Shown here: piece by piece, positions 39,150 to 42,782 of the stretch | Position numbering within the stretch: position 1 is the stretch's first letter | Layout of the letters: each line of letters begins with the position of its first letter | DNA from: Alphaproteobacteria bacterium | GTDB taxonomy: Bacteria > Pseudomonadota > Alphaproteobacteria > ATCC43930 > CGMCC-115725 | Length of the DNA: 42,782 bases | Direction: 5' to 3' | Assembly: GCA_021325525.1 (NCBI GenBank) | Contig: JAJPHB010000006.1 | Coordinates: 1 to 42,782 of the forward strand | Made by a program: the position numbers and the translations under genes | Notes under the pieces: generated by a model | What the model was told of the DNA's origin: nothing | Seen by the model: only the letters and a program-made list of their open reading frames with translations | The model's database searches: none

Positions 39150-40211
39150 GTGACGACGACGATCGAAGCCCTGTCCGCCCCGCCCTCGGTTCCGCCGGTC
39201 GCGGCGCCGCCCTCCGTCTCGCTGCTGAAGCGGTTGCAGCAGCCGCGCGTCTCGCTGGCGCTCATCCTGCTGATGTGGCTGCCGCTTACCATCTACGTCA
39301 TGTTCGGCAGCTACCTCGGCGATCCGCTGAAGAGCATCGTGCTGATGCCGGCGGTCCCGGCGACGCTCCTCCTCTATCTCGTCGCCGTGACGTCGTGGCG
39401 GGAATCGACTGTCGCGATCGTGGGCGTGACGCTCGTTTTCTTCTGGCTCATCGTGGCGGTGACGGTGCCGTTCCTGCCGCTCGCCGATCCCGACAAGCCA
39501 ATCGCGCCCTTTGCAGCGCCCGGCATCGTCAAGCACGGCCATTTCTTCCTCCTCGGCGCCGACTTCAAAGGGCGCGACATGCTCTCGCGCGTGCTCTGGG
39601 GCTGCCAGCGCGTCCTCGTCTGGGGCGTCACGGCGACCCTCGCCGCCTATGTCGTCGGCTCGTTTCTTGGCCTCGTCGCCGGCTATCTCGCCGGCTGGTG
39701 GGATCAGGCGATCTCCTTCATCGCGAATGTTCTGCTCTCTTTCCCGGTGATGGTGCTGTTCATCCTGATCCTCAACTATCTGGGATCGAGCGGCTTCAAC
39801 ATCGTCATCGCCGTGACCTTCGCCTCGGCGCCGGCGATCATGCGTCTCGTGCGCGGCCTGACGCTCGACACCAAGAGTCGCGACTACATCTTCGCGGCGC
39901 AGACGCGCGGCGAGCACCCGCTCCGTATCATGATCTACGAGCTGCTGCCGAATGCGCGAGGGCCCATTATCGTCGATGCCTGTCTGCGCCTCGGCTACAC
40001 GACCGTGGCGATCACTACGCTGACCTTCCTCGGCCTCGGCCTGCAGCCGCCCGATCCCGATTGGGGCCTCATGATCAAGGAATCGGCGAAGGTCGCGATG
40101 CTGTGGCGCTTCGCCTATATGCTGCTCATCCCGGCGCTTTCCGTCTCGAGCCTCATCCTCGGCTTCAACCTGATGGCCGATGGATTGCGCGAGATGAGTC
40201 TCCGGGATTGA
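39150..40211 (+). CDS. ABC transporter permease, DppC-type
   Basis: A 353-aa permease with a GTG start behind GGGGGA. A proline-rich N terminus precedes the first helix. An extra hydrophobic segment (about 70-110: LLLYLVAVTSW, then LVFFWLIVAVTVPFL) comes before the DppC-like part LGADFKGRDMLSRVLWGCQRVLVWG. The EAA loop is SRDYIFAAQTRGEHPLRIMIYELLPNARGPI, and the C terminus has the usual LGLGLQPPDPDWGLMI. It forms the membrane channel with the upstream permease. Confidence 0.92.
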   Translation: MTTTIEALSAPPSVPPVAAPPSVSLLKRLQQPRVSLALILLMWLPLTIYVMFGSYLGDPLKSIVLMPAVPATLLLYLVAVTSWRESTVAIVGVTLVFFWLIVAVTVPFLPLADPDKPIAPFAAPGIVKHGHFFLLGADFKGRDMLSRVLWGCQRVLVWGVTATLAAYVVGSFLGLVAGYLAGWWDQAISFIANVLLSFPVMVLFILILNYLGSSGFNIVIAVTFASAPAIMRLVRGLTLDTKSRDYIFAAQTRGEHPLRIMIYELLPNARGPIIVDACLRLGYTTVAITTLTFLGLGLQPPDPDWGLMIKESAKVAMLWRFAYMLLIPALSVSSLILGFNLMADGLREMSLRD

Positions 40212-40234
40212 GCGGGCAGGGAGGGCGCAGCGCC

Positions 40235-42319
40235 GTGGCCGAGCCGGTCCCCGTCCTCGAATGCCGCAACCTCAGCGTCTCCTATTTCACGCGGGCGGGC
40301 GCGATCCCGGCCGTCGTCGATTTCAATCTGAAGCTCATGCCCGGCGAGGCGCATGGCATCGTCGGCGAGAGCGGCTGCGGCAAATCGACGGTGGCGCTCG
40401 CCATTATGAACTACATGGGCAAGAACGGCGCCATCACCGGCGGCGAGATCCTCTTCGAAGGGCGCGACATGCGCACCATGACGCAGGAGGAGCTGCGCCG
40501 CCTCCGCGGCTCTCAAATCGCCATGGTCTATCAGGAGCCGATGGCGTCGCTCAATCCCTCGATGCGGATTGCCGAGCAGCTCGCCGAGGTGCCGCTCTAC
40601 CATGAAGGCGTGACGCGGAGCGAAGCGCTGGCGCGGGCCGAGCGGATGCTCGCGCAAGTGCGGCTGCCCGATCCTCAGCGCATCATGAACTCTTACCCGC
40701 ACCAGATCTCCGGCGGCCAGCAGCAGCGTGTCGTCATCGCCATGGCGCTCTTGTCGAAGCCGAAGCTGCTGCTGCTCGACGAGCCGACGACGGCGCTCGA
40801 CGTCACCGTCGAGGCGGGAATCGTCGAGCTCATCAAGGAGATCTCGGCGACCTTCGGCACCTCGCTCATCTACATTTCGCACAATCTCGGCCTCATCCTC
40901 GAGACCTGCAACCGCCTCACGGTGATGTATTCGGGAGAGGCGGTCGAGGCGGGCGACATTCGCACCGTCTTCAACACGATGCGCCATCCCTATACGCGCG
41001 GCCTCTTCAACTCGATCCCGCTCCCGGGCGCCGATAAGAATGCCCGTCCGCTCGTCGCCATCCGCGGTCAGCTTCCGCTGCCGCATGCGCGCCCCGAGGG
41101 CTGCTATTTCGGGCCGCGCTGCGACCATTTCCTCGCCGGGACCTGCGATCGCCGTCCGCTGCCGATGGTGCCGGTCGAGCCCGGCTCGAGCCACAACGTC
41201 CGCTGCGCGCGCTTCCGCGACATCGATTGGGAGCGAGCGAAACCGAAACCGATCGAGCGCGCTCCCGTCACTGCCGGCGGCATCGTGCTCAATGTCGAGG
41301 ACCTGACGAAGCACTATACCGTCGAGAGTGGCGCGCTGCTTATCAAGGCGAAGAAGACCGTCAAGGCGAACGAGAAGATCACCTTCCGCGCCCGCGAAGC
41401 GGAGACCGTCGCCATCGTCGGCGAGAGCGGCTGCGGCAAATCGACCTTCGCCAAGGTGCTGATGGGTCTCGAGAACGCAACCGGCGGCAAGATCGGGCTG
41501 GGCGAGCTCGACCTCGCCAATCTCCCGGTGCAGCGGCGCGACGAGAGCACGATCTCGCGCCTGCAGATGATCTTCCAGAACCCGTTCGACACGCTCAACC
41601 CCAGCCATACGGTGGGGGCGCAGATCGCGCGCGTCATCAAGAAGTTCGGCGTCGAGCGCGACCCGCGCAAAATCGAGGAGCGCCTCTACCAGCTTCTCGA
41701 CATCGTGAAGCTGCCGCGCGAGTTCGCCAAGCGCCGCCCGCGCCAGCTCTCGGGCGGTCAGAAGCAGCGCGTCGGCATTGCCCGCGCCTTCGCCGGCGAC
41801 CCCAAGATCGTCATTGCCGACGAGCCGGTCTCGGCGCTCGACGTCTCGGTTCAGGCGGCGGTGACCGGACTCCTGATGGACATTCAGCGCGAGAACCGGA
41901 CGACGCTCCTCTTCATCAGCCACGATTTGTCGGTCGTGCGCTATCTCGCCGATCGCGTTGTCGTCATGTATCTCGGGCAAATCATGGAGAAGGGGACGAC
42001 GGAGCAAATCTTCTCGCCGCCCTATCACCCCTATACCGAGGCGCTGCTCTCGGCCGTGCCCATCGCCGACACCAATGTCAAGAAGCGCAAGATCGTGCTG
42101 CAGGGCGAGCTGCCGTCGCCGTCCAACCCGCCAAAGGGCTGCCCCTTCTCGACCCGCTGTCCCTATGTGATGAAGGGCATCTGCGACACGGCGCCGCCGC
42201 CGCAGCGCGAGTTCGCGCCGCGCCACGTCATAGCCTGCCACCTCGACGAGGCGACGCTCCTCGCCATGAAGCCGGTCATCACCATCGAACCGGCCACGAT
42301 CGAGCCGCAGACGGCGTGA
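40235..42319 (+). CDS. Fused double ATPase of the ABC transporter (DppD-DppF type)
   Basis: A 694-aa protein containing two ABC domains. The first has Walker [10 protein letters not shown] (about 44-52), signature ISGGQQQRV and Walker B LLLLDEPT. The second has Walker [10 protein letters not shown] (about 397-405), signature LSGGQKQRV and Walker B IVIADEPV. Each ends with an oligopeptide-type C-terminal domain with cysteines (CYFGPRCDH...C and [10 protein letters not shown]...C) that can hold an iron-sulfur cluster. It powers the importer encoded upstream. GGGAGGG precedes GTG 40235; the frame is open far upstream but only as a shadow of the permease gene. Confidence 0.93.
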   Translation: MAEPVPVLECRNLSVSYFTRAGAIPAVVDFNLKLMPGEAHGIVGESGCGKSTVALAIMNYMGKNGAITGGEILFEGRDMRTMTQEELRRLRGSQIAMVYQEPMASLNPSMRIAEQLAEVPLYHEGVTRSEALARAERMLAQVRLPDPQRIMNSYPHQISGGQQQRVVIAMALLSKPKLLLLDEPTTALDVTVEAGIVELIKEISATFGTSLIYISHNLGLILETCNRLTVMYSGEAVEAGDIRTVFNTMRHPYTRGLFNSIPLPGADKNARPLVAIRGQLPLPHARPEGCYFGPRCDHFLAGTCDRRPLPMVPVEPGSSHNVRCARFRDIDWERAKPKPIERAPVTAGGIVLNVEDLTKHYTVESGALLIKAKKTVKANEKITFRAREAETVAIVGESGCGKSTFAKVLMGLENATGGKIGLGELDLANLPVQRRDESTISRLQMIFQNPFDTLNPSHTVGAQIARVIKKFGVERDPRKIEERLYQLLDIVKLPREFAKRRPRQLSGGQKQRVGIARAFAGDPKIVIADEPVSALDVSVQAAVTGLLMDIQRENRTTLLFISHDLSVVRYLADRVVVMYLGQIMEKGTTEQIFSPPYHPYTEALLSAVPIADTNVKKRKIVLQGELPSPSNPPKGCPFSTRCPYVMKGICDTAPPPQREFAPRHVIACHLDEATLLAMKPVITIEPATIEPQTA

Positions 42320-42332
42320 GCGGCAGCGGCGC

Positions 42333-42782
42333 TTAAAAGGCGGAGCCGTCCTTGCGGGTGAAGCGATAGCGACCGTCGGGGCCGAGGCGGGCATGCAAAT
42401 CGACATCGGGATAACCGACCTCGTCCTCGGCCGTCCGGTCGCCGACGACGAGCAGCACCGCATCCTCCGCCGAGCGGTTGACGAAGCGGTGTCCGTCGCG
42501 GCTTCCCGCCGGGAAGCCGGCGCACATACCGGCGCGCAGAACCTCCTCGCCCGCATCGGTCTCCAGGGCGACGACGCCGGAGAGCACATAGACGAACTCG
42601 TCCTGCCGCGAATGCCAGTGCCGGCACGAGGATTGGCCTCCGGGCGCGATGCGCGTGAGGTTGACGCCGAAATTCTTCAGCCCCGCATGATCGCCGAGGC
42701 GCCGGTTCCAGCGCCGCTGGTTCTGCGACCGGTAGGGTTCCGGATAGCTGGTGGCGTTGCTTTCCGCGATCTCGAGCGGATC
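42333..42782 (-). CDS. Cupin-domain protein (N terminus outside window)
   Basis: The frame is open on the minus strand from the window edge and ends at 42333, giving at least 149 residues. The cupin core is clear: SSCRHWHSRQDEFVYVLSG (metal-binding His, His and Glu) and AGFPAGSRDGHRFVNRS (the second His motif). The DPLEIAESNATSYPEPYRS start suggests only a few residues are missing. Similar small cupins often accompany transport or catabolic operons as isomerases or sensors. It is convergent with the ABC ATPase gene, 13 bases away. Confidence 0.85.
   Translation of the reverse strand, partial: DPLEIAESNATSYPEPYRSQNQRRWNRRLGDHAGLKNFGVNLTRIAPGGQSSCRHWHSRQDEFVYVLSGVVALETDAGEEVLRAGMCAGFPAGSRDGHRFVNRSAEDAVLLVVGDRTAEDEVGYPDVDLHARLGPDGRYRFTRKDGSAF

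Noticed and set aside
1-42782. CRISPR arrays, tRNA, rRNA, prophage or plasmid origin
   Set aside because: No regular spaced repeats, tRNA-like folds, conserved rRNA blocks, phage structural genes or replication genes were seen.

Overview
The window is high-GC chromosomal DNA of an alphaproteobacterium, most likely from the Hyphomicrobiales (Rhizobiales) or a close relative. Three things point there: a full hopanoid locus using the HpnC/D/E squalene route, alphaproteobacterial gene types (BTLCP cysteine protease, CopC/CopD, TtuC) and GTG/TTG starts in tightly overlapping operons. I cannot name the genus. No rRNA, tRNA, CRISPR array or replication origin was seen.

Layout. (1) 1-5546: the end of a class III aminotransferase, then a tartrate/glycerate module (tartronate-semialdehyde reductase, glycerate 2-kinase, a small unknown protein, tartrate dehydrogenase) and a ketopantoate-reductase-type dehydrogenase. 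(2) 5543-13402: hpnA-B-C-D-E-shc-hpnG, eight consecutive genes (counting the reductase) joined by overlaps of 1-4 bases. They make squalene from farnesyl diphosphate, cyclise it to hopene and process adenosylhopane. (3) 13403-13553: a structured 3' region ending in a strong intrinsic terminator. (4) 13554-15873: a low-GC island that I interpret as a decayed IS1595-type element. It has imperfect inverted ends of about 42 bp and flanking T7 (or T7G) direct repeats, a transposase gene with an internal deletion, and passenger genes: a VapBC45-like toxin-antitoxin pair, a 60-aa overlapping gene and a 72-aa gene whose Shine-Dalgarno sequence lies in a hairpin. (5) 15881-16672: degraded or small genes. 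(6) 16673-25830: the second half of the hopanoid locus, in several transcription units: hpnH with ispH, hpnM, mlaA, hpnI-hpnJ, and the hopanoid exporter hpnN behind copC-copD. (7) 27948-33006: a periplasmic cysteine protease, a small secreted protein, an MFS transporter, a duplicated DUF6328 membrane protein and a DHA2-type exporter. (8) 33161-42782: a probable catabolic regulon: a GlxA/ArgR-like regulator, an M24 metalloenzyme resembling the DMSP lyase DddP, an isochorismatase-fold hydrolase, a complete peptide/opine-type ABC importer with fused ATPases, and a cupin.

How they work together. IspH supplies isoprenoid precursors. HpnD, HpnC and HpnE make squalene and Shc makes hopene. HpnH adds adenosine and HpnG removes adenine. 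HpnI/HpnJ (and probably HpnA/HpnB) decorate the side chain. HpnN, HpnM and MlaA fit lipid movement between the inner and outer membranes. In the right arm, direct repeats with a 21-bp pitch precede both the M24 gene and the ABC operon; their sequence resembles what I recall of ArgR half-sites, so the GlxA-type protein may control both units. The substrate is unknown.
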